64,000 bases of DNA, taken from positions 234,996 to 298,995 of the forward strand of contig CAWGSQ010000006.1 in assembly GCA_963825345.1 (NCBI GenBank), read 5' to 3'. The notes beneath the pieces are model-generated. The model saw nothing but the letters and a program-made list of their open reading frames with translations, had not been told where the DNA came from and ran no database searches. Position 1 is the stretch's first letter, and each line of letters opens with the position of its first letter. This document shows positions 16,423 through 24,889 of this stretch, piece after piece. The translations under genes were made by a program, and so were the position numbers. Origin of the DNA: JACVRW01 sp963825345. Its GTDB lineage: Bacteria; Actinomycetota; Thermoleophilia; Solirubrobacterales; Thermoleophilaceae.

Positions 16423-17808
16423 TCAGGCGGCCTGGGCGGCCGAGGTCTTGCCGCCCCGGGCGGTGCCCTTTTCAGTGCTGCCGTTCAGCACCGCCAGGGC
16501 CTGCCGCAACGTCCCGACACCCCCACCCGGATGCACCACACGCGTAAGGCCGAACTTCCGTGCCTCGGCCACCCGGCGGTCCGCGTGCGCCACGTGGCGC
16601 AGCTCGCCGGTCAGGCCGAGTTCGCCGAAGGCCGCGAGCGGCTTGTCGGCCCCGATCGCGATGCCCTTCGACGCCGAAGCGAGCGCCAGCGCGATCGCGA
16701 GGTCCGCGCCCGGCTCGTCCACGCGGACGCCGCCGGCCACCGAGACGAACACGTCGGCCGACCCGAGCGAGAAGCCGCCGTGGCGGGCCAGGACGGCCAG
16801 CACCAGCGCCAGCCGGTTCCGATCGACCCCATTCGCCACGCGCCGCGGTGGCACGATCTCGCTCGGCGCCACCAGCGCCTGCACCTCCACGAGCAGCGGG
16901 CGCGAGCCCTCCATGGCACAGAGCACCACCGAGCCGGGGGCGCGGGTGGCCTCGGTGACGAACCGCGCCGAGGCGTCCTCCACCTCCACGAGCCCCTCCT
17001 CGTGCATCTCGAACACGCCCACCTCGTTGGTGGAGCCGAAGCGGTTCTTGAGCGCGCGCAGCGTGCGGTAGGTGCGCTCGCGCTCGCCCTCGAACGAGAG
17101 CACGCAGTCCACCAGGTGCTCGAGCACGCGCGGGCCCGCAAGCGAGCCCTCCTTGGTCACGTGGCCCACGAGCAGCGTGGCGATGCCGCGCTCCTTCGCC
17201 AGACGCATCAGGCGCCCGGCGACTTCCCGGACCTGCGACACCGACCCGGGCGCTCCCGTCAATGCCGGGTCGTACAGCACCTGCACGGAGTCGACCACGC
17301 AGACCTCAGGCCGCTCGGCCTCCAGGGTCGCGAGCACGGCGTCGAGATCGGTGTCGGCCACGATCGGGACCCCGAGCGCGTGCGGTCCGAGCCGCTCGGC
17401 GCGGAGCTTCACCTGGGCGGCCGACTCCTCGCCCGAGATGTAGAGCACCTTGCGCCCCGCGGCGGCGAGGTTGGCGAGGGCTGCGGTGGTGAGCGTGGAC
17501 TTGCCGATCCCGGGCGCGCCGCCGATCAGCACGAGCGATCCGGGCACGAGGCCGCCACCGAGCACGCGGTCGAACTCTCCGATGCCGGTGTGGAGCCGGG
17601 CGACCTTCGGGGCCTGAACGTCCCCGAGCGTGACCGGAGTGAGCGCGCGGCCGCCTGAACGGGCCGGAGCCGAGCGGCCGGCCGGCGCCACCGCCCGCTT
17701 CTCCTCGGTCATGGTGTTCCACTCGCCGCAGCCGGGGCAGCGGCCGTGCCACTTGGGGCTCTCGTGACCGCACGAGGAGCAGGCGAAGATTGTGGCTGAA
17801 CGGGCCAT
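16423..17808 (-). CDS. radA: DNA repair protein RadA (Sms)
   Basis: 461 residues. Zinc finger C-x2-C-x10-C-x2-C (Cys10, 13, 24, 27), RecA-like ATPase with Walker A GGAPGIGKST (about 97-106), Walker B VCVVDSVQVL, the RadA-specific KNRFGST motif, and a C-terminal Lon/S16-like domain (DVFVSVAGGVRVDEPGADLAIALALASA). RadA is a DnaB-like helicase that processes recombination intermediates. In many actinobacteria and Firmicutes it precedes disA, as here, and it is known to restrain DisA. Confidence 0.95.
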   Translation of the reverse strand: MARSATIFACSSCGHESPKWHGRCPGCGEWNTMTEEKRAVAPAGRSAPARSGGRALTPVTLGDVQAPKVARLHTGIGEFDRVLGGGLVPGSLVLIGGAPGIGKSTLTTAALANLAAAGRKVLYISGEESAAQVKLRAERLGPHALGVPIVADTDLDAVLATLEAERPEVCVVDSVQVLYDPALTGAPGSVSQVREVAGRLMRLAKERGIATLLVGHVTKEGSLAGPRVLEHLVDCVLSFEGERERTYRTLRALKNRFGSTNEVGVFEMHEEGLVEVEDASARFVTEATRAPGSVVLCAMEGSRPLLVEVQALVAPSEIVPPRRVANGVDRNRLALVLAVLARHGGFSLGSADVFVSVAGGVRVDEPGADLAIALALASASKGIAIGADKPLAAFGELGLTGELRHVAHADRRVAEARKFGLTRVVHPGGGVGTLRQALAVLNGSTEKGTARGGKTSAAQAA

Positions 17809-17829
17809 CCGACGAGGCTAAGCGCGCGG

Positions 17830-19560
17830 GTGGACGACTTCGCCCCATCCGTCCGGTCGGCGCGGTTCGATCACACGTTCGTGTCCAAGCTCGATCACCC
17901 CCTCGCGCCCGCCGAGTTCGTGGCGCTCGACACCGAGACCAACGGGTACGGCGGCGACCTCTGCGAGATGACCGAGGTCGGAGCGGTTCTCGTGGGCGGC
18001 GGAGAGCTGCACGAGACCTTCGACTCGCTCGTCCAGGTGGAGCGCCCGCTCTCGCGCGGGATCCAGCGCTTCACCGGAATCACGCAGGGAATGGTCGACG
18101 GCGCGCCGCCGCCGAAGGAGGTCCTGGGCGAGCTGGCCGACCTGCTCGAGGGCCGCGTGCTGATCGCGCACAACGCGCGCTTCGACGTGCGCGTGCTGCG
18201 CCAGGCGTTCGAGCGCGCCGAGCTCGACTGGCCCGCGCCGCCGGCGCTGTGCACCGTTCAGCTCGCGCGACGCTTCGCGCCGCTCGCGCGCAAGCGAGGG
18301 CTCGCGCCGCTCGCCGGCTCACTCGGGATCGAGGTGGACGAGGTGCACCGCGCCCTTCCCGACGCCCTCACGTGCGCGCGCGTGTTCTGCGCGCTGTTCC
18401 CGAAGCTGTGCGCGAACGCCGTGACGGTGGGCGACGCCCTCGACCTCCTGCGCTCCCGCCGCCGAGCTCGTAAGACAGAGCCGGCCGAGGCGATCCCGCG
18501 CGACCAGCGCCCGGACCTGTCGACCCTGCCCGACGACCCCGGCGTCTATGTGTTCCGCGACGAGCGTGGGCGGCCGCTGTACGTGGGCAAGTCGGTGTCC
18601 CTGCGCTCGCGCGCGAGGGCGCACTTCTGCGCGCCCGCCGGCTGGACCGAGCGCGCGGAGATCGTGGACTACCGGCCGACCAACTCGGAGCTCGGCGCCC
18701 TCGTGCTCGAGAACCGGCTGATCAAGGAGTGGAGGCCCACCGGGAACGTGAAGCTGAAGCGCACCGACCGCTACTGCTACCTGCGCTGCCGCCTCGACAT
18801 CCCCTATCCCGTGCTCGAGGTGGCGAACGAGCCGGCGCCGGGGCATGCCGTGAACGTCGGCCCGCTCGGCAGCCGTGCACTGGCGAGCGAGCTGGCCGAC
18901 CAGCTCACGTCGCTCTACCGGCTGCGGCACTGCGGGCGCAAGCTGAAGGTGCGCGAGCACCCGTCGCTGTACGGGCAGATGGGCCGCTGCGTGTCGCCCT
19001 GCCTCGGCGACCTCGACCCGAACGCCTACCGCCGCCAGCTCGATATGGCGCTCGGCCATTTCGAGGAGCCGGGCGCAGGCGAGGCACTGATAGAGGAGAT
19101 CGACCGGCGGATGCACGAGGCATCGGCCGCGCAGCTCTTCGAGCGGGCGGCGGCGCTGCTGCGCCGCCGCGATCGGCTCGCGTGGGTTCTGGAGCGCCTC
19201 GATGGCATGCTGCGCGCCACGCACACCGCGCCTCGGCTGGTGCTGGCGCAGCACCCGGTCAAGGAGCGCTTCGATGCGTTCTGGATCGTCCAGGGCCGGC
19301 TGGTGGACTGGGGCCCGCTGCCGGGAGCGTCCGAGCTGGTCGAGCGCACCGAGGCGGCGCTGTCCCGACCGCCGGGCCGCGCGCCGATCCCAGCCGACGA
19401 GATCGACGAGGTCCGCATCGTGGCGGGCTGGATAGCCGAGCACGAGCCCCCCACCCTCAGGCTGGACCCAGAGCCGGCCCACGACGCCCTGCTGAAGTTC
19501 GCGCGCGCGGGCGCCGCCGACCCTGTGCCACGCGCGACCGAGGCCGTGGCCGCGGGCTAG
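17830..19560 (+). CDS. DEDDh 3'-5' exonuclease fused to a UvrC-type GIY-YIG nuclease domain
   Basis: 576 residues, GTG start. Residues about 30-195 are a DnaQ/epsilon-like exonuclease: FVALDTETNGYGG (ExoI), LIAHNARFDVRVL (ExoII) and HRALPDALTCARVF (ExoIII, DEDDh His). Residues about 230-315 are a GIY-YIG domain (GVYVFRDERGRPLYVGKSVSLRSRARAHF), followed by a UvrC-like middle part including CGRKL and MGRCVSPC. This is the actinobacterial form seen in mycobacteria (Rv2191-like), thought to act in DNA repair. Divergent from radA with 21 bases between starts. Confidence 0.9.
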   Translation: MDDFAPSVRSARFDHTFVSKLDHPLAPAEFVALDTETNGYGGDLCEMTEVGAVLVGGGELHETFDSLVQVERPLSRGIQRFTGITQGMVDGAPPPKEVLGELADLLEGRVLIAHNARFDVRVLRQAFERAELDWPAPPALCTVQLARRFAPLARKRGLAPLAGSLGIEVDEVHRALPDALTCARVFCALFPKLCANAVTVGDALDLLRSRRRARKTEPAEAIPRDQRPDLSTLPDDPGVYVFRDERGRPLYVGKSVSLRSRARAHFCAPAGWTERAEIVDYRPTNSELGALVLENRLIKEWRPTGNVKLKRTDRYCYLRCRLDIPYPVLEVANEPAPGHAVNVGPLGSRALASELADQLTSLYRLRHCGRKLKVREHPSLYGQMGRCVSPCLGDLDPNAYRRQLDMALGHFEEPGAGEALIEEIDRRMHEASAAQLFERAAALLRRRDRLAWVLERLDGMLRATHTAPRLVLAQHPVKERFDAFWIVQGRLVDWGPLPGASELVERTEAALSRPPGRAPIPADEIDEVRIVAGWIAEHEPPTLRLDPEPAHDALLKFARAGAADPVPRATEAVAAG

Positions 19561-19775
19561 CCCGCCTCTCGCACCGCCCGTTCCGCCGCCTCGAAGCCGA
19601 TCTGCGAGTGGGTCTTGTCGCAGAAGGGCTTCGTGGTCGAAGCGCCGCAGCGGCAGAGCACGATCCCATCCCCCTCCGGCAGCTCGTACTCGTTGCCGTC
19701 GGCGTCGATCACCGTCACCGGTCCGGTCACCTTGTAGGGGCCGTTCTTACGCACCTTGATCACCACTGGCTCCAT
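19557..19775 (-). CDS. CDGSH iron-sulfur domain protein
   Basis: 72 residues. The signature C-x-C-x2-S/T-x3-P-x-C-D-x2-H is present in CRCGASTTKPFCDKTH, which binds one [2Fe-2S] cluster with three Cys and one His. The N-terminal part (VIKVRKNGPYKVTGPVTVID) is typical of small bacterial CDGSH proteins. Likely a redox or cluster-transfer protein in the cytoplasm. It converges on the nuclease gene with a 4-base overlap. Confidence 0.9.
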   Translation of the reverse strand: MEPVVIKVRKNGPYKVTGPVTVIDADGNEYELPEGDGIVLCRCGASTTKPFCDKTHSQIGFEAAERAVREAG

Positions 19776-19794
19776 GCACCTATTCTCGCTTGCG

Positions 19795-20094
19795 GTGCAA
19801 CGCGTTGCCCGAATCGATCATCCGGAGGTCCACGAGATCGTCCCGTCACATCACTGTGTGATGCGCTTCCGGCAGCGTCGACCAGTGCGTGAGCGCGGTA
19901 CGGAGGCGGTGGCGGAGGCGCTTGTCGTCGCTCTCGAGGATGCGGACGTCAGCCGCTGGCCGCCCGGTTGGGCGGTGAGCGACCGCCATACCGACCTGTG
20001 GGCCGTGAACGGCCCGCTCGCGTTCCCGCTGGAGCACTCAGACCGGCATGGCCGCTACGTGGCCACGACATGCCTGTCGAGAGCAGACAAATAG
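19795..20094 (+). CDS. Conserved small protein of unknown function
   Basis: About 99 residues from a GTG at 19795; an ATG at 19774 is an alternative but would overlap the divergent CDGSH start. Distinctive features are SHHCVMRFRQRRPVRERGTEAV and SRWPPGWAVSDRHTDLWAVNGPLAFPL. A strong GGAGGT at 19823 is not followed by a usable start. The His/Arg-rich motif and length resemble proteins recurring in this class, but no function is known to me. Confidence 0.6.
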   Translation: MQRVARIDHPEVHEIVPSHHCVMRFRQRRPVRERGTEAVAEALVVALEDADVSRWPPGWAVSDRHTDLWAVNGPLAFPLEHSDRHGRYVATTCLSRADK

Positions 20095-20108
20095 GTACAC
20101 TCGACCGT

Positions 20109-20957
20109 GTGAGTGCGGTAGCCGGTGTCGTACTGGCCGGGGGCCGCTCCACTCGCATGGGCCGGCCCAAGGCAAGCCTCGAATGGCACGGCTCCACGCT
20201 GCTCCATCGCGTGACCGGGATCGTCTCCCGCGCTGTCGACGGGCCCGTGGTGGTGGTGCGCGCGGCCGACCAGGAGCTGCCGGACCTGCCGGCGCACGTG
20301 CGAGTGGTGGAGGACGCCGCCGAGGGACGCGGTCCTCTCCAGGGCCTTGCCGCCGGCCTTGCCGCCGTGGCGGATGAGGCCGAGGTGGCCTACGTCTCGT
20401 CCACCGACGTTCCCCTGCTCCACCCCGCCTTCGTCCGCGCGGTGCTGAACGCCGCGGCGCGAGAAGATGTGGACGTGGCACTCCCCATCGTCCACGGCTA
20501 CCGGCACCCGCTGGCCGCGGCGTACCGAACCTCGCTGCTGCCGGCCGTCGAGGAGCTGATCGAGCAGGACCGCATGCGCCCCGCCTTCCTGTTCGAGCAG
20601 AGCAGCGTTCGCGAGCTGAGCGAGGAGGACCTGCTCCGCGACGGCGACCTCGCCGACGCCGATCCCGAGCTGCTGTCCGTGCTGAACGTGAACGAGCCGT
20701 CGGACTACGAGCGCGCGCGGGCACGGGCGGCGCCGAGCGTGACGGTACGGCGCTTCGGCACGCTTGCCGCGGGCCTCGGCCGCGAGCCGCTCACCGTGCG
20801 TGCCGCGACGCTCGAGGCCGCCGCCATGGCGGCCGGCCTGGCGCTCGACCGCCACGTGGTGGCCGCGCTGAACGGCGACCAGATCAGCCGCGACCCCGAG
20901 CTGCCACTCGCCAGCGGCGACGCCGTTGCCTTCCTGTCCGCGGACGCGGGGGGCTGA
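20109..20957 (+). CDS. MobA-MoaD fusion: molybdenum cofactor guanylyltransferase with a C-terminal ubiquitin-like domain
   Basis: About 282 residues from GTG at 20109. Residues 1-200: MobA-type nucleotidyltransferase with VVLAGGRSTRMGRPKASLEW (GTP binding) and SSTDVPLLH (metal-binding Asp). Residues about 205-282: a MoaD/ThiS-like beta-grasp domain (VTVRRFGTLAAGLG...LNGDQISRDPELPLASGDAVAFLSADAGG) ending in Gly-Gly, as needed for thiocarboxylate formation. MobA attaches GMP to the pterin; MoaD donates sulfur to it. The downstream Mo/W enzymes explain the context. Three bases separate the stop from pabB-pabC. Confidence 0.85.
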   Translation: MSAVAGVVLAGGRSTRMGRPKASLEWHGSTLLHRVTGIVSRAVDGPVVVVRAADQELPDLPAHVRVVEDAAEGRGPLQGLAAGLAAVADEAEVAYVSSTDVPLLHPAFVRAVLNAAAREDVDVALPIVHGYRHPLAAAYRTSLLPAVEELIEQDRMRPAFLFEQSSVRELSEEDLLRDGDLADADPELLSVLNVNEPSDYERARARAAPSVTVRRFGTLAAGLGREPLTVRAATLEAAAMAAGLALDRHVVAALNGDQISRDPELPLASGDAVAFLSADAGG

Positions 20958-20959
20958 GG

Positions 20960-23062
20960 ATGGCCGTCCCGGATCGCGCGCGGCTGGTGCGGATCGAGCT
21001 CGGCGGCGACCTGTCCGCCGCCGAGGGCTGCCTGCTGGTTCGCGGCGACGAGCGCCCGTTCGGGCTCGCCGGCGACTGGGCGGGTGGCGGGGCGCTCGTG
21101 GGCTCGGAGCCGCTGGTGGTGGCGGACGAGGACGAGGATCCCTTCGAGTTGCTCGATCGCCAGCCGGTGGTCGATGACGCGGCCGAGGACGGCGGCGCCG
21201 TCGGCGGCGGCTGGTTCGGCTTCCTCGGCTACAACCTCGGCGCGCGGCTCGAGCGAGTGCCGCCGCCCCCGCCGCGACACGTCCCGCTGCCGGGCTTCAC
21301 CCTTGCGTTCTACGACCATCTCCTCCGCCTCGACCGCGACGGCCGCTGGTGGTTCGAGGCGCTCTGGACAGATGAGCGCGACACCGCGCTGCGCGCACGC
21401 CTCGAGCTGCTGCGCGGGCGGCTCGCGCAGGGAGTGCGGGAGCGGCCGGTGTGGGTCGGCACCTTCCAGCCGGCGCCGCCCGGCGGAGCGGGTCACATGA
21501 CCGCCATCGACGAGTGCCGCGAGCGTATCGCCGCCGGCGAGATCTTCCAGGCGAACCTCTGTCTCCGGCTGGAGGCCGAGTGGAAGGGCGACCCGCTCGA
21601 CCTGTTCGCGCGCACCGCGGGCACGCTCGAGCCGCGCCACGCCGGAGTCGTGGCCGGCCCCTGGGGCGCCGTGTGCAGCCTCTCCCCGGAGCTGTTCCTG
21701 CGCCGCCGCGGTCGCGAGGTCGTGAGCGAGCCGATCAAGGGCACCGCGCCTAGGGTGCTCGCCGCCGGCCGGGAGGGCACGCGTGCGGAGGACAACCGCG
21801 CCGCCCTCGCCGCATCGCCCAAGGACCGCGCGGAGAACGTGATGATCGTGGACCTGATGCGCAACGATCTAGGGCGCGTGTGCGAGTACGGCTCGATCAG
21901 CGTGCCGTCGCTCACCGAGCCGAGGCCGGCGCCCGGCGTGTGGCACCTGGTATCGACAGTCAGGGGCACGCTTCGCGCGGACGCCGGCGACTCCGACCTA
22001 CTCCGCGCCAGCTTCCCGCCCGGCTCGGTTACGGGCGCCCCAAAGATCCAGGCCATGCGGGTGATCGCCGAGCTCGAGGCCGGCGGCCGTGAGGCATACA
22101 CCGGTGCCCTCGGCTACGCGAGCCCGGTGGCCGGGCTCGAGCTGAACGTGGCGATCCGGACGCTCGAGATCCGCGACGAGCGCATCTGGATGGGCGCGGG
22201 TGGCGGGATCGTGGCCGACTCCGTGGCCGAGCACGAGCTCGAGGAGTGCTTCGTGAAGGCGCGGCCGGTGATTGCGGCGGCCGGCGCGCGGCTGGTCGAG
22301 GAGCCGCGCGTGAGCCGCGTGGCGCCCATCGCGGCGCTCGCAGGCGGAGCCGACCGGCCCGATGCGGCACGCGGCGTCTTCGAGACGCTGCTGGTGCGCG
22401 ACGGCTCAGCCGTGGACGCCCGCGCGCACCTCGTCCGGCTCGAGCGCAGCGTGCATGCGCTGTATGGCGAAGCGCTGCCGGAGGATCTCCACGAGCGGGT
22501 GGTGGCCGCGGCCGCGGCGGCACGCCTGGCGCGCCTGCGCATGACCGTCCTGCCCGCGCCCCAGCGCGCGCCGCGCGGCGCCGTCCGGGTCGAGATCGAG
22601 GCCGAGCCGCTCGCGGCCGAGCCGCCGGCTGAGCCGGTCACGCTCTCGCCCGCAGTCCTGCCCGGTGGGCTCGGCGCGCACAAGTGGCAGGACCGCCGCC
22701 TGCTCGACGAGCTCGCCGGCCGCCTCGAGGCCGTGCCGCTCCTCCTCGACCTCGACGGGGACGTGCTCGAGGCGGCCTACGCGAACGTCTTCATCGTCGA
22801 GGGGACTCATCTCATCACGCCGCCGCTCGACGGCCGCCAGCTGCCGGGCACGGTCCGCGCGCGCGTGCTTGCGCTGCACCCCGCGCGCGAGGAGCGCCTG
22901 TCGCTGGAGCGCGTGGCCGCCGCCGACGAGGTGCTGCTCGCGTCCTCGGTGCGGGGCATCCACCCGGCACGGCTCTCGGATGGTCCAGAACCTCACTTCC
23001 AGCTCGGGGCGCGCCTGCGGGCGGCGCTTCGCGAGGACAGCAGGGGAGCGATCGCCCGATGA
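20960..23062 (+). CDS. Fused aminodeoxychorismate synthase component I and aminodeoxychorismate lyase (PabB-PabC)
   Basis: 700 residues. The first ~450 are PabB: FQANLCLRL, PIKGTAPR, DLMRNDLGRV and GSVTGAPKIQAMRVI are chorismate-binding enzyme motifs. The rest is a class IV PLP fold: ARGVFETLLVRDG, the probable PLP lysine in GLGAHKWQDRRLL, EAAYANVFIVEG and TVRARVL. Together they turn chorismate and ammonia into p-aminobenzoate for folate; a PabA glutaminase is not in the window. Such fusions are known in other bacteria. Its stop overlaps the next ATG (ATGA). Confidence 0.9.
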   Translation: MAVPDRARLVRIELGGDLSAAEGCLLVRGDERPFGLAGDWAGGGALVGSEPLVVADEDEDPFELLDRQPVVDDAAEDGGAVGGGWFGFLGYNLGARLERVPPPPPRHVPLPGFTLAFYDHLLRLDRDGRWWFEALWTDERDTALRARLELLRGRLAQGVRERPVWVGTFQPAPPGGAGHMTAIDECRERIAAGEIFQANLCLRLEAEWKGDPLDLFARTAGTLEPRHAGVVAGPWGAVCSLSPELFLRRRGREVVSEPIKGTAPRVLAAGREGTRAEDNRAALAASPKDRAENVMIVDLMRNDLGRVCEYGSISVPSLTEPRPAPGVWHLVSTVRGTLRADAGDSDLLRASFPPGSVTGAPKIQAMRVIAELEAGGREAYTGALGYASPVAGLELNVAIRTLEIRDERIWMGAGGGIVADSVAEHELEECFVKARPVIAAAGARLVEEPRVSRVAPIAALAGGADRPDAARGVFETLLVRDGSAVDARAHLVRLERSVHALYGEALPEDLHERVVAAAAAARLARLRMTVLPAPQRAPRGAVRVEIEAEPLAAEPPAEPVTLSPAVLPGGLGAHKWQDRRLLDELAGRLEAVPLLLDLDGDVLEAAYANVFIVEGTHLITPPLDGRQLPGTVRARVLALHPAREERLSLERVAAADEVLLASSVRGIHPARLSDGPEPHFQLGARLRAALREDSRGAIAR

Positions 23063-24870
23063 CACCGGGCGGCTACTTCGGCTGCGCGCTCGTCGTGGAT
23101 GTGGAGAGCGGCGACGCCGAGCGTCTCGAGCTCCCGGAGCCGATCCTGCGCGGGTGCATCGGCGGCGCCGGGCTCGGCACCTGGCTGATGCACAGCCTCG
23201 CTCCGCCCGAGGTGGATCCGCTCGGCCCGGAGGCGCCGCTCGCGTTCGTGTTCTCACCGCTGGTCGGCACGCCGCTCACCACGAGCGCGAAGTTCGCGGT
23301 GGTGGCGAAGTCGCCGCTCACCGGGCTGCTGAACGACGCGCTCGCCTCCAGCCACTTCGCCATCCAGGGCAAGCTCACCGGCAACGACGCCATCGTCGTC
23401 CGCGGCGCATGCGAGGAGCCCTCGGTTCTGCTCGTGGACGGCGACGGCGCGCGGATGGAGCCGGCGGACGACCTCTGGGGACTGTCCTCGGCCGCCGCCG
23501 AGGAGCGCCTTCGCGAGCGGCTCGGTCCTGCGTGGCGCGTTGCCGCGATCGGCCCAGCCGGCGAGCGCCTGGTGCGCTACGCCACCGTGTCGCACGACGG
23601 GCGGCACGCCGGCCGCGGCGGCCTCGGTGCCGTGATGGGCGCCAAGCGGCTGAAGGCCGTGGCCGTGCGCGGCGCCGGCGTGAAGCCGCCGCTCGCCGAC
23701 CCGCCCGCGGTGCTGGCGGCGGCAAAGGCATTGCGCGAGCTGTCGTTCGGTCCCGCCACCGAGAAGTACCGCGAGCTCGGCACCCTCGCCAACCTCCTCT
23801 CCTTCAACGCGATCAACACGCTCCCCACGCGCAACTTCAGCGCCGCCTCATTCGAGGATGCGCCGCGGCTGGCCGCGGAGGAGCTGCACGAGCTCCGCCA
23901 CGTGGCCCGCGACAGCTGCGCCTCCTGCACGATCGGCTGCGAGCACATCTACGCCTCGCCGGGCGGCGGCAGCACGCGCGTGGAGTACGAGAACGTGTTC
24001 GCACTCGGGCCGCTCTGCGGGGTGTCCGATCCCGACGCGGTGCTCGGGGCGAGTCAACTCTGCGACGACCTCGGCATCGACACGATCTCCGCCGGCGGCA
24101 CGCTCGCCTGGGCGATGGAGTGCGCCGAGCGCGGCCTGATCGACGCCCCCTGGCTGCGCTTCGGCGACGGCGAGGCGCTCATGCGCGGCGTGCAGGAGAT
24201 CGGCTCGCGCGACGGGCTCGGTGACCTGCTGGCCGAGGGCTCCCGGCGCGCGGCTCGCGAGGTGGGCGGCGGCTCCGACGCCTTCGCTCCCCACGTGAAG
24301 GGCCTCGAGCTGCCCGGCTACGAGCCGCGCACGCTCCACGCGATGGCGCTCGGCCTGGCCGTGAACGCGCGCGGGGCCGACCACAACCGCTCGGGCGCGT
24401 ACGAGGCGGATCTCTCGGGCGAGCTCGACCGCCTGGCGGGAGGCGACCTCCACGTGGCCGCCGCGATCGAGACCGAGGACCGCGCGGCGATCATGGACTC
24501 GCTGATCCTCTGCAAGTTCCTGCGCGGGGTGTTCGAGGATCCGTTCCCCGACTGGGCCGCGCTGCTCGCGCCGATCACCGGGTGGGACGTGAGCGGCGAG
24601 GAGCTGCGCGCCACCGCGCGGCGCATCGTTGTGGCGAAGCGCCTCTTCAACCTGCGCGAGGGCTGGACCCGCACCGAGGACCGCCTCCCGGAGCGCTTCC
24701 TCAGCGAGCCGCTCGAGCTCGACTCCGGTCGGCAGGCCACCCTCACGCCGGAGCGGCTCAACTCGATGATCGCGGCCTACTACACGGGTCGCGGACTCGA
24801 TCCCGAGGGCGTGCCGGACCCTGGAACCAGCGTGGAACTCGGCTTGGACATATTTGTCCAAGACCGCTGA
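23059..24870 (+). CDS. Aldehyde:ferredoxin oxidoreductase family tungstoenzyme
   Basis: 603 residues. N-terminal domain: LRGCIGGAGLGTWLMHSLAPPEVDPLGPEAPLAFVFSPLVGTP, then SSHFAIQGKLTGNDAIVVRG and GRGGLGAVMGAKRLKAVAVRG, which bind the two pterins. Cluster ligands are Cys287, Cys290, Cys294 (CASCTIGC) and Cys485 (ILCKFLRG). AOR enzymes oxidise aldehydes to acids with a W-bis-pterin and one [4Fe-4S] cluster. Co-location with formate dehydrogenase and Moco genes fits. The electron acceptor could be ferredoxin or the NuoEF-like protein downstream. Substrate unknown. Confidence 0.9.
   Translation: MTPGGYFGCALVVDVESGDAERLELPEPILRGCIGGAGLGTWLMHSLAPPEVDPLGPEAPLAFVFSPLVGTPLTTSAKFAVVAKSPLTGLLNDALASSHFAIQGKLTGNDAIVVRGACEEPSVLLVDGDGARMEPADDLWGLSSAAAEERLRERLGPAWRVAAIGPAGERLVRYATVSHDGRHAGRGGLGAVMGAKRLKAVAVRGAGVKPPLADPPAVLAAAKALRELSFGPATEKYRELGTLANLLSFNAINTLPTRNFSAASFEDAPRLAAEELHELRHVARDSCASCTIGCEHIYASPGGGSTRVEYENVFALGPLCGVSDPDAVLGASQLCDDLGIDTISAGGTLAWAMECAERGLIDAPWLRFGDGEALMRGVQEIGSRDGLGDLLAEGSRRAAREVGGGSDAFAPHVKGLELPGYEPRTLHAMALGLAVNARGADHNRSGAYEADLSGELDRLAGGDLHVAAAIETEDRAAIMDSLILCKFLRGVFEDPFPDWAALLAPITGWDVSGEELRATARRIVVAKRLFNLREGWTRTEDRLPERFLSEPLELDSGRQATLTPERLNSMIAAYYTGRGLDPEGVPDPGTSVELGLDIFVQDR
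24843..24862. promoter_or_regulatory. Perfect 20-base palindrome before the formate dehydrogenase gene
   Basis: CTTGGACA-TATT-TGTCCAAG, perfect 8-base arms around 4 bases, lies within the last codons of the AOR gene and ends 27 bases before the fdh GTG. Its size and AT centre suit a dimeric repressor or activator. The position would let it control fdh separately from AOR. Confidence 0.5.
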
Positions 24871-24889
24871 CTCGCGCTAGGCTGCGAAC

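Noticed and set aside
19756..19794. Earlier starts for the small protein ending at 20094
   Set aside because: They would overlap the divergent CDGSH gene start and leave no promoter room; homology-like sequence begins later.
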